A DNA stretch of 64,000 nt. Source: Nymphaea colorata (taxonomy: Eukaryota > Streptophyta > Magnoliopsida > Nymphaeales > Nymphaeaceae). The notes below the pieces were generated by a model. It was not told the DNA's origin. It did not search any database and was given only the letters and a program-made list of their open reading frames with translations. This document shows, in pieces, positions 12,699-25,510 of the stretch. The translations under genes were made by a program, and so were the position numbers. The stretch is taken from contig NC_045139.1 in NCBI RefSeq assembly GCF_008831285.2, positions 28,246,808-28,310,807 of the forward strand, in the 5' to 3' direction. Numbering within the stretch: the stretch's first letter is position 1; each line of letters opens with the position of its first letter.

Positions 12699-13466
12699 TG
12701 GTATCAAAGCTCCTTCGCCCTAGACCTGTCTGACTCCAGCTGCAGGTCGTCTTCCCGTCGTCTTCCCCTCTCCTGCTCTCCTCTCTTCCTCCTCCTTATC
12801 ATCTCTATTATTCTGTCCAGATCTGCCATGGGTAGCAGTTTGCCCTAAGGGGTTGTATCGTATGGGAGATCAGGGATCTGATCACTGCCATGACATGATC
12901 AGTAGTGATTAGATGCCCTAGATCTGGAGATCTGAAGATCATCGGAGATATGAAGACACATTTTCATAGTTGGGGTGATGGTTGCAGTCAAAGGCAGACG
13001 ACTTTTTTCTGATCTCGTGGTTCATGGATGACTGATTTGACTTCTTTAGAAGTTTATGCTGTGGATACTAAGGTTTGATGTTCTCTACCTCTAGTAATTA
13101 TTTTTGTGGTATAATTATGAAGTTGAATGCATGTTGTGGTGCTGATAAAGTTGAAGGTATGTAGTCTGGTGAAGTCTGCGTGAAGGAAGTCTGTGCACGT
13201 TTGTTGTTTTGTAACTTTGTTTGTTGAAATCTGCTTGAAGGAGGTTTGTGCATGTTTGCTGTTTTGTTAGCTGAAGTCTGCGTGAAGGAGGGCACGGTTA
13301 TTTTCTGTGGATTATTGTTGTGCACGTGATATTGTTGATTCCTACTTTGTTTATCAGCTCCTTTGCATAACTGACTGATTATAAATAGGACTGTTTTTTC
13401 CTGTGCCCTAGCTGCTGCAAAATTTTATCTTGGTATTCTTGTTCTTAATTCCTGGTGTGGTTCATT

Positions 13467-14728
13467 ATGGTTGAGAGCAACAAACCAGAGGGTGGCAATG
13501 ATCATAAAGGAGCTGGAAATCCCTTCTCCCATGGATCTACTGTTAAGTTAGATAGACACAACTATGAATTGTGGTCCAGGTCCTTTACGTTGTCAGTTAA
13601 AGGACATCGAAAGAGGCACATAATTGAAGAGGATGAACCTATTGACAAGTCAGAAGTACATGACCTGAGAAGAGGATGACAGCATGGTTATGTCTTGGAT
13701 TATGAACAAGTCCAACCACAAATTGCTTCTACTATTACTTACTATACTACTGCTAAGGAGATGTGGGAATTCCTTAGGCAGACATATTCACAAGATAAAA
13801 ATATAAGTAAAATCCTTCAAGTTGAAAAAGAATTGCACGATCTCCGACAAGGAAATCAAGATCTATCACAATACTTTGCAACAGTTAAAGCTACCTATGA
13901 GCGACTAAAATTCTTGCGCCCTCCATGCAAATCTTGTTATAAGTCACACTTTGAACCTACCATGGTTGCAAAGTTTCTTGCTGGTCTCTCTCTTGAGTAT
14001 GCCGCTGCCAAGGATTAGATGTTCACTAGGAGTGAAATTCCTGATCTCTCTGATACATACAACAGACTTAGTCGTCTGGCTATTAGCTTGTCCCAACTAG
14101 CTGGTGTGACGTCAGCTTCTGCTCTTGCTGTGGGGAGTGGTCGTGGTCAAGGCACCACCTATAGTGTTAGAGGAAAAGGTATAGGACGTGGAACTGCTGA
14201 TCGTGGGAGGTTCCAATGCACCTATTGTGGAAAGATGGGACACTTGGAGGATCGTTGTTGGAATAAACATGGTCGTCCATCCTCTATGTCACAGGGGAGA
14301 GGTATGGTCACCAAACAGGGCAAGAGCCTTACGCTTCTTCCTATGGGCTTTGCGCAGGTTGCCACTCCTATGGTGGAAAGCTCTTTGTCTAGCACAGTAC
14401 CAGAGACAGTTATAGTTGGCATTGACAGAGTTGAGTATGAGGAGTTTTTAGCACACAAAGCCTCATAGGCTTCAGCATCCATAGCTTTGATTGATCGAGC
14501 CTTATCATCGGGTACATCCACGCCTGATTCAGGTATCCCTTGGATTATTAATTCAGGAGCATTGAGACATTTTTGGAGCAGACCTAGTTCTTTCACTACT
14601 TTACATAGATTCTCTCAGCCAAATCATGTCAAAATTGCATATGGTAAAATGTCACGCATATTGGGTTATGGAGATGTGAAGCTTTCTAAGTCTATGACTA
14701 TTCCACATGTTTTATTTGTGTTGACATA
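13467..14728 (+). pseudogene. Copia A gag and protease start
   Basis: The reading frame starts at the ATG of MVESNKPEGG and encodes a UBN2-type gag (HNYELWSRSF, then KEMWEFLRQTYS and LRQGNQDLSQYF). The zinc knuckle is CTYCGKMGHLEDRC (CX2CX4HX4C) near 14218. The protease signature is degraded: the catalytic Asp of the usual DSGA is Asn (INSGALRHF, about 14550). Stops occur at 13677, 14016 and 14466. The frame ends at 14728 where copia B inserts, within the post-protease block IPHVLF. Confidence 0.85.
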
Positions 14729-14740
14729 TGTTGTATTTGG

Positions 14741-15528
14741 CAATGTTATCTGTATCGTACGATACGCACGCGTATCGTACGATACGTATCGTATAGGTTG
14801 AAGAAACCTATACGATACATGTTCAATACACGATACGCGTGCGTATCGTACCCATATAGGCCGTATCGTACGATACGGGGCCTGTATCGTACGATACGGG
14901 CGATACACCCCCGTATCGTACGATACGGGAGAAAACATAAAATTCTTTATTTTTTAAAAGTTTAAACACTCCTTCCTCTCTCTCTTCTTGTATTTAAAGA
15001 CTCCAATAGACATAGGAGGGAGAAATTTTGCGTATTTTCATAAAAATTAACCGATGATTCATCGATTTGGGAGATATCATCGTTGAATCATGAAATATAA
15101 TAACTGTATGTTTGAACTTATAAAATTCTGATGTAATCTAAGTCCTAAAACTCCAAGACTTAAGACTCTAAGTCCTCAAATTTTATAAAATTTTCAAGTT
15201 TAAAATTGTGATAGATGCTTATTATGTTAATTTGAATATTTGATTTCTTATTTTTGAATGTGTTGTTGATAGTATACACATGAATGTTCCTTATGTATGA
15301 TGATCTTTTTTATATTTGAATACATTTTTTATTTTTCTTGATTGCTGACTTTTTGTTCATTGTTTTCAGATTTTTGAGAATTTTTGTCTATTTTTTCTGA
15401 TTTTTAAATATTTTTTAAAATTAAAAAATTAATTTTACGATACGTTACGCTACGTTTACGATACGTTACGATACGGCGTATAGGTCGGCTCGACCGATAT
15501 GCGATACGCTACGCCTTTTATAACATTG
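14741..15528. mobile_element. hAT-type MITE, 788 bp, 8-bp TSD
   Basis: A nonautonomous element inserted in the first bases of copia B's 5' LTR. The flanking duplication GTATTTGG is at 14733-14740 and 15529-15536. Its ends are CAATGTTAT and, inverted, ATAACATTG. Eight-bp duplications and short CA-starting inverted ends are hAT hallmarks. Both subterminal regions are packed with the palindrome CGTATCGTACGATACG and variants, clustered at 14755-14935 and 15435-15515. The middle is AT-rich and noncoding. Confidence 0.88.
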
Positions 15529-15753
15529 GTATTTGGGTCGCCTATTCGGGTCTAGATCTGGACCCGATCTAGTGTGTTACTGTTGGCCCTATTTAACCTA
15601 TGTAAACCCTAATTTCTAAGTGTGAATGAACTTCTAAGAAAGAGTGTGTTTGGCTGCTAGTGGGCACCAGTCATCCTCACCCGTGGTTTTTTTCCCTCTT
15701 GTTGAGGGGTTTTCCACATTACATCGTGTTATTCCCTTGCTTTTGTTTCTACA

Positions 15754-15766
15754 TGGTATCAGAGCC
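15754..15766 (+). other. Primer-binding site of copia B
   Basis: TGGTATCAGAGCC starts one base after the LTR end; it complements the 3' end of plant initiator tRNA-Met, the usual copia primer. Confidence 0.9.
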
Positions 15767-16401
15767 AACTAGTTCTGAGATTACTGTTTTTGCTCAAACG
15801 AAGATTTCCCTTGTCGCATGTTTCTACCGCCGTGAAGTTCCGGCATCAATCCCTGCGTCGCCCGGCAAGTTGGTTCGTTTTTTTTCTGTTGTGCTCATGT
15901 TGGAGGAGGAGTCGTGTGGTCCATTATTGCCCGATCCTGTTGTTCTTTGCCTCTTCAACACCCCACGCCTCTCCATCGCCAATGTTGTTCATTGCCCATT
16001 GCCCGATGCCCGATGGTTCCAGGCCGACGCCTCTCCATCGCCCATCGTTGTTCTTCGCCCATCGCCTGTCGGTTCTCTACCTCCCTGCCGCCGTGACCTG
16101 CTACATCCTCGTCCGCTTCAACTCGGGCTTCTGCTGCAAACGAGAGATGACCTCCCTTCCCGTCTCTGCTCCCTGCCGCCACCTCCCTACTGCTCCCCTC
16201 TCTGGTCCGACGTGTTGTTCCTTTCTTGTTCATCGTCTGGGACGTCGCCCAATTCTGCTACGTCGTCCAGTCCTAGTGGGGCCTGTCCTCATTTCAGCAA
16301 GTAATTTCTCTCTGTTTTATCTTCCGCCCTGCTGTTGTGTGATTGTTGCTGCGCCCTGCTGTCTCTCTCCTTGGTGTTGGTGGTTATATCACTGTTGTGG
16401 G

Positions 16402-19400
16402 ATGACAGATTCATCCTCTTCCACTATGAATACTGATCATACTGAGTTTGGGGTTGCTAGAACTGAAAACATACTTGTTCGGGTTACCACTATTCATCTA
16501 ACCAAGGAAAATTACTTCCAATGGTCCGCTACTATCACTATGGGGATTGCTGGTCGGGGCCGGATTGCATATTTTAATGGGAGGAAGGTTGAACCTGTTG
16601 AGACTAGTGCTGCCTGGGACATTTGGTTTCTTGAGGACAACCAAGTTAAAACTTGGATTGACAATTATGTATCTTCTGATATTCAACCCCTTATCCTTCA
16701 TAAGAGGACTCCGACAAATATGTGGGTTATTTTAGAACAGATGTATGGCCAAAAGAAGAAGCCTGTTCAAGTGTATCAAGTGATGAAAGATGTCTATGCT
16801 CTACGACAAGGAGATCTCTCTATGGCAGACTTTTATGCAGCCTTAAAATCCAAGTGGGAGGAACTTATCCAAGTGGGAGGAACTTGACTACTACTCTGAT
16901 GATACTTGGAATTGTCCCCAAGACCAGGTACGTCATGTAGCCAAAGAATGGGAGAATAGGGTATTCTTATTCTTAGCCGGACTGAACGATGACTTTGAAG
17001 GAATAAGGAGTCAAATTCTTAATTCAGAAGAAGGGTTGAGTATTGAAGATGTCTACTTCCGTGTAGAGGCTGAAGAGTAAAGACGCCTTGTTATTACTGG
17101 GAAAAAGGGGGATCACATCTCGTACAATGAGAGGTATGCCCTTCTTAGCCGTGGCCCTGTAGGAGCTGCCTGACATTCTCGCAAGTGCACTCACTGCAAG
17201 AAGACTGGTCATACAGTGGATTTTTGTTGGGACCTCCATCCAAACAAGAACAATAATCGAGGGAGACCTTTTAGTGAGAGGAAATCTATTTCTGATGCCA
17301 CCAACTCTAGTGGAGAAAAAGCTTCTATTTCTGCCGAACAAATTCACGAGCTCCGTGCTTATCTAAGTCAGATTGATATTGGTCAAGCCGTAGTGTCAGA
17401 TGATGTGAAGGTTAACCATGCTCTGGTCATTTCTGGCGAAAAAGGTAATTCTTGTATGGGAGAATGGATTGTTGACAGTGGTGTCACCCATCATATGACT
17501 GGCAATCCTAAGCTCTTTGATGAGTATAAGTTATCTTCTAGAAATGAACGTGTTTCTCTTCCCGATTGTACCTTTACCTCTGTGGCAGGAAAATGAAGTC
17601 TTTCTTTGTTAAATAAATTTTTAGTGCATGGTGCCTTACATGTTCCTCATCTTCCCTTGAATCTTTTGTCTGTCAGCAAGATTACAAAGGAGCTGAATTG
17701 TGAACTCATATTCTTTGTTAATCGTTGTGTTTTGCAGGACTTGGTGACAGGGAAGAAGATTGAGATTGGTTTGGTGTCTGAAGGCTTATATCGACTTTCC
17801 ATCCATGTGGCCACAGCTCTTATGACAGCAGTTAGCAGGACAGAGAAGAAGAGAGAAGATTGTCTTCAATCATTTTTGTATTGGCATGAACGCCTTGGGC
17901 ATCTCCTTTTAAGGATTTTGAAACAGTTATTTCCATATTTATGTTCTAGTTTGAACATATCTATGATATCCTATGATGTATGTCAATTTGCTAAACATGT
18001 TAGGGCTTCATACCCTGTTTCTAATAGTCGTACTAATGAAGTTTTTTCCTTGATCCATTTTGATGTGTGGGGGCCTTCGGGAATTCATACTCATTGTAGT
18101 TTTCAGTATTTCATAACTTTTATAGATGATTACTCAAGGAGTACCTATGTTACCTGCTAAAAGATCTTAGTGAAGTGTCTCATGTCATAGAGACCTCCAC
18201 TCTTCTTGTGGAGACCCAATATGGTGGGTCTGTTAAGAACTTTCGGTCTGATAATGCTCATGAGTATGTGTGTCAAGCTGTAGATGATTTCCTTTGAAAA
18301 AAGGGGATTGTTCATGAGACATCTTGTAGCTATACTCCTCCTCAAAAAGGGGTTGCTGAGAGAAAAAATCATCAGCTGCTTAATGTCACTAGGGCCCTCT
18401 TGTTTCAAAGGAATCTCCCAAAACATTATTGGAGAGATGTTGTTCTCACTAGTGCATATTTGATTAACTGTATGCCTAGTCGTGTGTTGAATGGGCGGAC
18501 CCCCCACTCTATGCTTCCAGGGAATCGTCAACCCTTTCACCTCCCTCCTCGTGTCTGTGGATGTATTTGCTTTATTCATGATCACATCCCTAATGTCAAA
18601 AAACTTGATCCAAGATCGATTAAGGGAACATTTGTTGGGTATCCTCCTACTCAAAAGGGGTATAAGTGTTTTGATACTACTAGTAGTCGTGTTTACATTA
18701 TCAAGGATGTCACCTTCTTGGAACATGTTTCTTATTTTGGTGAGAACCCTCTTTAGGGGGACAAGTCTATGTCAGGGGAAGAGTATTCTCCAAGTCAGGA
18801 GATTTGATTTACAGATTTTTTGGAGTACAAGCGGAAAGAGAGTCTACTGGTTGCAGATGTGCTTGAACATGAGAGGAATGAATGGTGTTCCACTGGGACG
18901 AAAGAGCAACGTAATCGTTTGTTTGGGCAGGTGTACTCTAGGCGAAGAGTTTGTACAGATGAGGTGATTGATAGTGAGAATTCCACTCTTAATCCCAATG
19001 CTATTTCTTCCCTGGATGACCCAAGTCGTAATCAAGAGAAACCTGTTGATAAAGACATTCAGACAGAACCTGAAAATGAGGAGCTTCTCATTGCCCTGAG
19101 AAAGAGTGTCAAGTCATGTACTCAACACCTTATTGGTAATTTTGTATCATATTCTTGACTGAGCAAGGATTACAAATGCTTTGTATCATCTCTTTCTTTG
19201 GTTGTGATTCTCAGGAAGAGGCTCAGAGTGATCCCAAGTGGACTCATGCAATGCAAGAAGAGATGGAAGCCTTGAGCAGAAACCAGACATGGGAAGTGGT
19301 GGAGATCCCTGAAGCGGCTCATCTGGTTGGATCCAAGTGGGTCTACACCATTAAGTACAAACCAGATGGGAGTGTTGAGAGGTACAAAGCTTGCGTGGTT

Positions 19401-19445
19401 GCCAAGGGGTTTAGTCAGAAATATGGCATTGACTATGTTGACGTA
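16402..19445 (+). pseudogene. Copia B gag-pol, truncated
   Basis: The gag starts at the ATG of MTDSSSSTMNTD and carries the UBN2 block (WFLEDNQVKTWI, MWVILEQMYGQKK). A 19-bp tandem duplication at about 16864-16901 shifts the frame. The zinc knuckle is CTHCKKTGHTVDFC near 17192. Protease follows (DSGVTHHMTG, 17474), then GAG_pre-integrase (WHERLGHL, 17883) and the integrase start (FDVWGPSG, 18060). The RT N-terminus (QEEMEALSRNQTWEVV to YGIDYVDV) ends at 19445. Several stops (for example 17079, 17596, 18160) make it inactive. Confidence 0.87.
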
Positions 19446-21779
19446 TGGTATATTTGGGTCACCTATTTGGGTCTGGATCTGGACCCGATCCAGTGTATTG
19501 CTTTTATGGCTCTACTTAACCCGTGTAAACCCTAATTTTCAGTAAGTGAATAATATTCTAAGAGAGAGTGTCTGGTTGCTAGTAGGCACCAGTCCTCCTC
19601 ACCCGTGGTTTTTTCCCTCTTGTTGAGGGGTTTTCCACGTTACATCATGTTCTACTCTTGCTTTTGTTTCTACATGGTATGAAAGCCAAATCGGATCTGA
19701 ACTTTCTACTGTGCTCGTGGTGGAGGAAGATTTGTGCTGTCATTGTGAACATCCTGCCCCGGCCTGTTCTGCCGTGAAGTTTCGACGTCGCCCAATGGCC
19801 AAAGTGATTTTGGTTGTACTGTTCACTCTGGATTGGATCTCACTGCTGTCCAGATCGCCCGTTCCTGCCTGTGTGTTCTTGTGCGTCGATAGTGCAGCGA
19901 CGTCGCCGGGCCTTGCTGCTCCATCTAGCATTGCTGTCGCCGCCCATGCTCCCAGCGTCACCGCGCAGCATCGCCTCCATTGTTCGACTCGTTGATGTCT
20001 GCATCTTCCGTCTAGCTCGCCTGAAGGACTTCCTTCACCGCCTAGCATCGCCCGATGTGCGTGGGACTCTTCCTGCCGCTGCACTGCGCCTTTGACATTG
20101 TCCCCGATGGTACTCTCTGCCGTTGGCTCCAGCGTTGCCATTTGTGCTTCATGTCGCCCTGTTTCTGTCGCCGTGAAGTTCCAGCATCACCTCCTGCATG
20201 CCAAATGCTGCCTGTTCCGGCGTCGACGTTCTTCATCGTCCGACGCTCTATTGTCTGCATCGCCTGCTACCCAGCTCCCTGCGGCGGTGTTCTCCATCAC
20301 CAGATGCTGAATTGTCGCTCTCTGTCACTGTTCTCTGCCACTGAAGTCTAGCTGCTGCACAGCGTTGCTGCCCGCCCGACGGTCTCTGTCGCCACCAGCA
20401 TCACCGCCAACTCTGGCACTGGTTTCTGGCGTCACCTTTACACCTGGAACGCCACCAGCTTGCCACAGCTCCTGCATAGTTGGCCTTGTTTGCCTGTTTT
20501 TTCTCTCTCTATAGTATTGATTTGTGGTCATGGCTGAATCATCCTCCTCTACTAAGAACACTGGTCAGACTGAGGTTGGGGGTGTTAGAACTGAAAATAT
20601 ACCTGTTCAGGTCACCACTATTCGTCTTACTAAAGAAAACTACCTTTAATGGTCTGCTGCTATGACCATGGGAATCGCAGGTCGAGGAAGAATTGCTTAT
20701 ATAAATGGGAGGAAGATTGAACTGGTTGAGACAAATGTTGTTTGGGACACATGGTTTCTTGAGGACAACCAAGTTAAGACTTGGATTGTCAACTCTGTGT
20801 CCCCCGACATTCAACCCCTTATTCTTCGCAAGAGGACTGCGAGGGATATGTGGGTTATACTTGAGCAGATGTATGGCCAAAAGAAGAAAGTTGTTCAGGT
20901 GTATCAGTTGATGAAAGATGTCTATTCTCTACAGCAAGGTGAACACTCTGTAGCAGATTTCTATGCTGCCTTGAAGTCTAAGTGGGAGGAACCTGACTAC
21001 TATTCCGATGACACTTGGGATTGTCCTCAAGATCAGGTGCGCTATTTAGCCAAAGAACGAGAGAATAGGGTGTTCTTTTTTTAGCAGGGTTGAATGATGA
21101 TTTTAAAAGTATAAAGTCAAATCCTTAATTCTAACAGACTACCTAGTATTGAAGATGTTTACTCCCGTGTAGAGGCTGAAGACGACGCCTTGTTATTACT
21201 GGGAAAAAGGGGGATCACATCTCGTATAATGAGAGGTCTGCCCTTGTTAGCCGTGGTCCTGTAGGAGCTGCCCGACCTCCTCGCAAATGCACTCACTGCA
21301 AGAAGACTGGTCATACAGTAGATTTTTGTTGGGACCTTCATCCAAAAAAGAAGAATAGTCGAGGGACACCTTCCAGTGGGAAGAAATCTATTTTTGATAC
21401 TACCAACTCTAATGGAGGGAAAGCCTCTATCTCAGCTGAACAGATTCGTGAACTCTGTGCTTATCTAAGTCAAATTCGTGTTGGTCAGGCTGAAGCGTCA
21501 AATGATATGAAGGTTAACCATGTTTTGGCCATTTCTGGTGAAAAAGGTAATTCTTGTATGGAAGAATGGATTGTTGACAGTGGTGCCACCCATCACATGA
21601 CTGGCAATCCTAAGCTCTTTCATGAGTATAAATTATCTTCTGGAAATGAACGTGTTTCTCTTGCTGATGGTTACTTTACCTCTGTGGCAGGAAAAGGGAG
21701 TCTTTCTTTGTTACATAGATTTTTGGTGCATGGTGCCCTACATGTTCCTCATCTTCCCTCTGTGGCAGGAAAAGGGGTT
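19446..21779 (+). mobile_element. Copia C, 3'-truncated, inserted in copia B
   Basis: Sister of copia B. The LTR is 19446-19674 (229 bp, TGGTATATTT...TTTCTACA) and is followed by a degraded PBS TGGTATGAAAGCC. The gag begins at 20530 (MAESSSSTKN) and contains a stop at 20647. The zinc knuckle region is near 21290, protease DSGATHHMTG near 21570, and the next block HVPHLP near 21745. The element ends at about 21770, where a 20-bp piece of its own sequence (CCTCTGTGGCAGGAAAAGGG, also at 21678) is repeated at the edge of foreign AT-rich DNA. Confidence 0.85.
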
Positions 21780-23143
21780 TTTTTTTGTTCTTGGATTTGT
21801 CAATTTGGGGATGTTATTGTTTGAAGATTGGACGGTTAATCCGTCGATCTTGATCCTTAACTCTTCTTCAATGCTATAGATGGTTTTTTTTTTTTTTTGG
21901 ATTTGCTGATTTGGGGATGTTCTCTTTGAGTGTGTATGGTTGTATGCGTTCATTTGAATTTGTACGATTTCCTATTGCATGATTTTTCCTGTTGACTGTT
22001 GTATGATTTTTCCTGTTGTAACTTCGTATGATTTTTCCTGTTGTATTAGTTCTCCTCTTACAGAAAACAATAGAAGAAGACATGTTTTTTATCAGCTCTT
22101 TACGATTATTTGGATGAGAAGAACAACTGTTTATCAGCTCTTTACCATTTTTCTGCTTTGGCTTTTCAATTTTGTTTTCACTCTTGGAATGACACGACGT
22201 ATATGCTGGTTTCACATTTATATCAGTTGAAAACCATAGATATTCTAAGTTGTTAATTGTTAAGTTGTTATGCTTCCTTATGCACTTATAATGTTGAGAT
22301 GTTGAACTATTGTGTTTTATTCCTTCAATTTTATGTTCATTATATGTTTTTTTCTTTTTTTATTATTGTTAATGTAGTATGGCGAACAAAGGAAAAGGAG
22401 TCTCTCAACCTACAAGTTCAAGTTGTGGATCTGGATTAGCTACATCTATTGCATAGGAAGACCGACCACCATTATGGTCTTCAATACCTTGCTTTCAGAT
22501 TGCTAGTTCAACCTGCTACATCTTCATGTTGTGAGAGAAATTGAAGTACATATTCACAAATTCACACTATAAAACAAAACAATCTCACAAGCGAACGTGC
22601 AGAAGATCTGGTTTATGTGCATTCTAACCTTTGACTTCTACCACGAAACAAAGAAGAATATAGGTAAATAAGTATGTGATTTATTGATTTAGATGTTTTT
22701 CTTCTTATTCGCTAATGTCATAATAATTACAATTTTTTGTCTTGTAGGGAAGGAGAAACTAAAAACTGGGACGTGAATGTTGAGGACTTTAACTTAGAAG
22801 AAGACAATGAACTTGAAGTTGTTAATTCAAGATTCGAAGAACCTTCTATTCCGTCAACATCTTCTATTGTGGAAGAAGAGGAGAACAATTTGGGCATTGA
22901 CAATGATTAGAATGATGATAAACAATATTTTGAGATGTTTTTGTTTGAGACTTTTTTATGACATTGAGATTGTAAGAGTGAACTATTAATTTAATGTTTT
23001 TTTTTTCATTTTATCAATTTGAGAATATAAAATTGTGGTATCCGCGTATCCAAAAAATTTGAAAATTGTCGTGTTTGTACCCGTATCTCCGTACCCGTAC
23101 AGTTGTACCTGTATCGTACCCACACCCATGTGACATAGGGGCA
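21780..23143 (+). mobile_element. Internally deleted hAT element remnant
   Basis: AT-rich DNA replacing the 3' ends of copias C, B and most of A's pol. Its right end (about 23080-23140) is rich in GTACCCGTATC-type words and ends CCATGTGACATAGG, which inverted gives TATGTCACATGGGTG, the terminal type shared with the element at 59377. An exon-like frame at 22380-22455 (MANKGKGVSQPTSSS) and another at 22749-22908 (ETKNWDVNVEDFNLEEDN) resemble the N- and C-terminal ends of plant hAT transposases. Three copies of GTATGATTTTTCCTGTTG lie at 21965-22045. The left terminus was not found. Confidence 0.55.
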
Positions 23144-23520
23144 ATCTCATATCATGGAGAAGCAAGAAACAAAGTGTAGTCTCTAAATCAAGTGCAGAAT
23201 CTGAATATAGATGATGTGGATTAAATCTATGCTAACAAATACGAGTATTCATGTTCCTCTTCCTACGACAATGTACTGCAATAACAAGGCTGCCACTTAT
23301 ATTGCAAACAATCCAGTATTCCATGAAAGAACTAAGCACATAGAGGTGGATTATCATTATGTTCCGGATCTTATAAAAGAAGGTGTGGTGTCTACGGTTC
23401 ATGTAGCTTCTGAAGATCAAGCAACAGATATGTTTACTAAAGCTCTTCCGATTGGTGATTTCTCTAGATGTTGTGGCAAGCTGAGCATGGTTGACATCTA
23501 TGTTGCAGCTTGAGAGGGGG
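23144..23520 (+). pseudogene. Copia A RNase H C-terminus
   Basis: The tail of pol: SKSSAESEYR, then CNNKAATYIANNPVFHERTK and VASEDQATDMFTKAL, ending with a stop at 23513 followed by the polypurine tract. One frame change lies near 23212. It belongs to copia A because the A 3' LTR follows directly. Confidence 0.88.
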
Positions 23521-23682
23521 TGTTGAAATCAAAAAGTTTGTTTTTAAGTATGGTAGTTTTCTTATTATTTAAAAGTTAGAGTCCTCTTTTGTCATTTTAC
23601 AACTTTATGTGTCTTATTATGTAACAGCCTCAGCCGATCCCTAATCTCTGTTTAAGTAGAGATTAGGGCACGACATTGAAAG

Positions 23683-23730
<48 letters not shown>

Positions 23731-23750
23731 CCTTCCTCCATCGTGTACCA
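23521..23750 (+). repeat. Copia A 3' LTR
   Basis: Starts TGTTGAAATC and ends GTGTACCA. It matches the 5' LTR closely over its length, with scattered substitutions and a shorter CT run (about 23690-23727). The target duplication GATAC follows. Confidence 0.92.
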
Positions 23751-24860
23751 GATACTTATCCTGATTATACTAAATCATGAATACAATGGTAATCAACTCC
23801 AACGTGCTTTGTCATCTCATGGAAAATTGATTATTCGCAATATATATAGCAGCTTTCTCACACTTCACCACCATAGAAAATTAGAAATAGGAAATTTAAC
23901 ATGCAAGTCCGTCAATATGAGTTTAATCTCAGCTGCCATTAAGCTGTAACTCTATATTCCAAATTTTGCACTAGACCTAACAACAACATTTTGCTTCTTG
24001 ATCCTCCATGTAATTAAGTTTCCTCCTACAAAGAAACAAAACCCTGTCATAGATTTACGTCTTCACTGGACCCTACATAATTAACATCAAATATGCTACT
24101 ATATCAAGTGATCATCCCTCTTACATGACAAGCCTTTTCTAGGAGAAGGCTTTATATATCTGAAAATCAACATACTTGCATCCTAGTGCATTTTGGTTGG
24201 TTTATTCATAAACTGATAACCTTAAGATAGTAAGAGATATGTTAGGTCTCGATTCTTGTAACAGTAACATAAAGTAGCTTATCAACAAAGAGCAATAGCT
24301 ATCAACTGGCTCATGCTGTCTATCAAACAAGTGTTTCTTAGGATCCACGGAGATATTAGCAAGTTAAACACCCAAAGTTCCTTTCACTAACAAGATCTAG
24401 TACATACCTGCATTGGGACAACACTATACATTCCTTACTTTTGGCTACTTTAATACCCAAGAGGTACCTGGGCCTGAAGTGTTTGGTGACAAAATGTTTC
24501 CGAAGATATGCCTTTCTCTTAGAAATATCCTGCATGCTGTTTCTTGTTAATATTATTGTCATCCATATACACAACTCTAACAATCGGTCCACTACACGTC
24601 TTCTTAATAAATAAAGAACGATATGATACTAATATACAAAAACCAAAAGAAGATAAAACTTTAATTAGTTTTGAAACCATGCATGATGGCTTTGTTTTAG
24701 GCTAGGTAAAACTTTCTGTAGCTTGCAGACTTTACCACACTACCCCTATCTCTGATACTGTATAAAAACACATTCTTTACATCCAACTGACAGAATGTCC
24801 ATGTATAATGTACTGCATTGAGATAACCAAAAGAATAGTACCAAGTTTAAGCTGCACATG
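23751..24860 (-). mobile_element. Copia G, pol (right part)
   Basis: Continuation of the minus-strand copia split by copia A. Reading right to left: RT with QLDVKNVFLY near 24780, KAYLRKHFVTKHF and YLLGIKVAKSKE near 24440-24520, then the RNase H region with FMNKPTKMH near 24195, NLITWR and SSA near 23990-24030. Many stops. Its LTR end is at 12137. No 5' LTR was found to the right. Confidence 0.8.
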
Positions 24861-25510
24861 AACTACGAAATGACATCATTTGAGATACAAACACAATTTT
24901 TCTTTAATTTTGTATTTTTTGCAGGATTTTGCATGAATACATATGTGCTATGATCATTGTCACATGTATCACGTACGGGCATTATACGGCGAGGAATTTC
25001 TTGGGTATAATACGGCAAAGTTGTATATCTCGGGACAATCTTGACAATTTTTTAAAAAAATTTAATAAATCCTGAAAATTATAAAAAATAAAAAATATGA
25101 AAAAAAGAGAGTATAGTACACGTTTTTTCCACTTTTTATTTCCTGGCATTTTTTTAAAAAAGACACGTCTAATTGCCGTTTTATATGGTTGACTTATTTC
25201 TCGCGTGTTATACACGTTTTTTTTTTGAATAATACATGTTTTCTGTGACAATGGCTATGATACATGGACACCCGTAGAGAGGCGCCACACTTGTGTTGGC
25301 ATGCCCGGACATGGATGCAGCTTCGCACATGGCTCCTACATGTGTTTGACCAAATTAGGTGCAGTCGACACACCTAGGTCAGTGTTTCAACATTTTTAGA
25401 CTCTGTCGAGGACTCGAGATAGACAAAGTCCATTTTGGTCCAACATTTGGGCCGGTTTTCTACTCACCACATATATATGTGGGAGAAGAAGTAGTCAAGG
25501 GCTTTGATAT
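24861..25510. other. AT-rich intergenic DNA
   Basis: Runs of A and T near 25040-25220 and repeated TATACACG/TATACGGC-like words; no gene. It is the left flank of the solo LTR-like element. Confidence 0.4.

Larger units (their letters stand above)
14729..19445 (+). mobile_element. Copia B, 3'-truncated, inserted in copia A
   Basis: The 5' LTR starts TGTTGTATTTGG at 14729, is split by a hAT MITE, and ends TTTCTACA at 15753. The PBS TGGTATCAGAGCC follows at 15754-15766. Without the MITE the LTR is 229 bp, the same as copia C's. A 0.6 kb GC-rich leader precedes gag. The internal region runs to the start of RT and is cut at 19446 by copia C's LTR. No 3' LTR of B is present, so its right part was deleted. 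Confidence 0.88.
12454..23750 (+). mobile_element. Copia A, complete span with nested insertions
   Basis: Boundaries are defined by an LTR at each end and a perfect 5-bp target duplication GATAC (12449-12453 and 23751-23755). The 5' LTR is 12454-12698, followed directly by the PBS TGGTATCAAAGC, a match to initiator tRNA-Met type sites. The 3' LTR is 23521-23750, preceded by the purine tract GAGAGGGGG. Internal coding survives only as gag/protease (13467-14728) and the RNase H end (23144-23512); between them lie copia B, copia C and a hAT remnant. Most of pol is gone. Confidence 0.93.

Noticed and set aside
15660-16304. 214-codon plus-strand frame in the copia B leader
   Set aside because: GC-rich untranslated leader between PBS and gag; no similarity and absent from sister elements.
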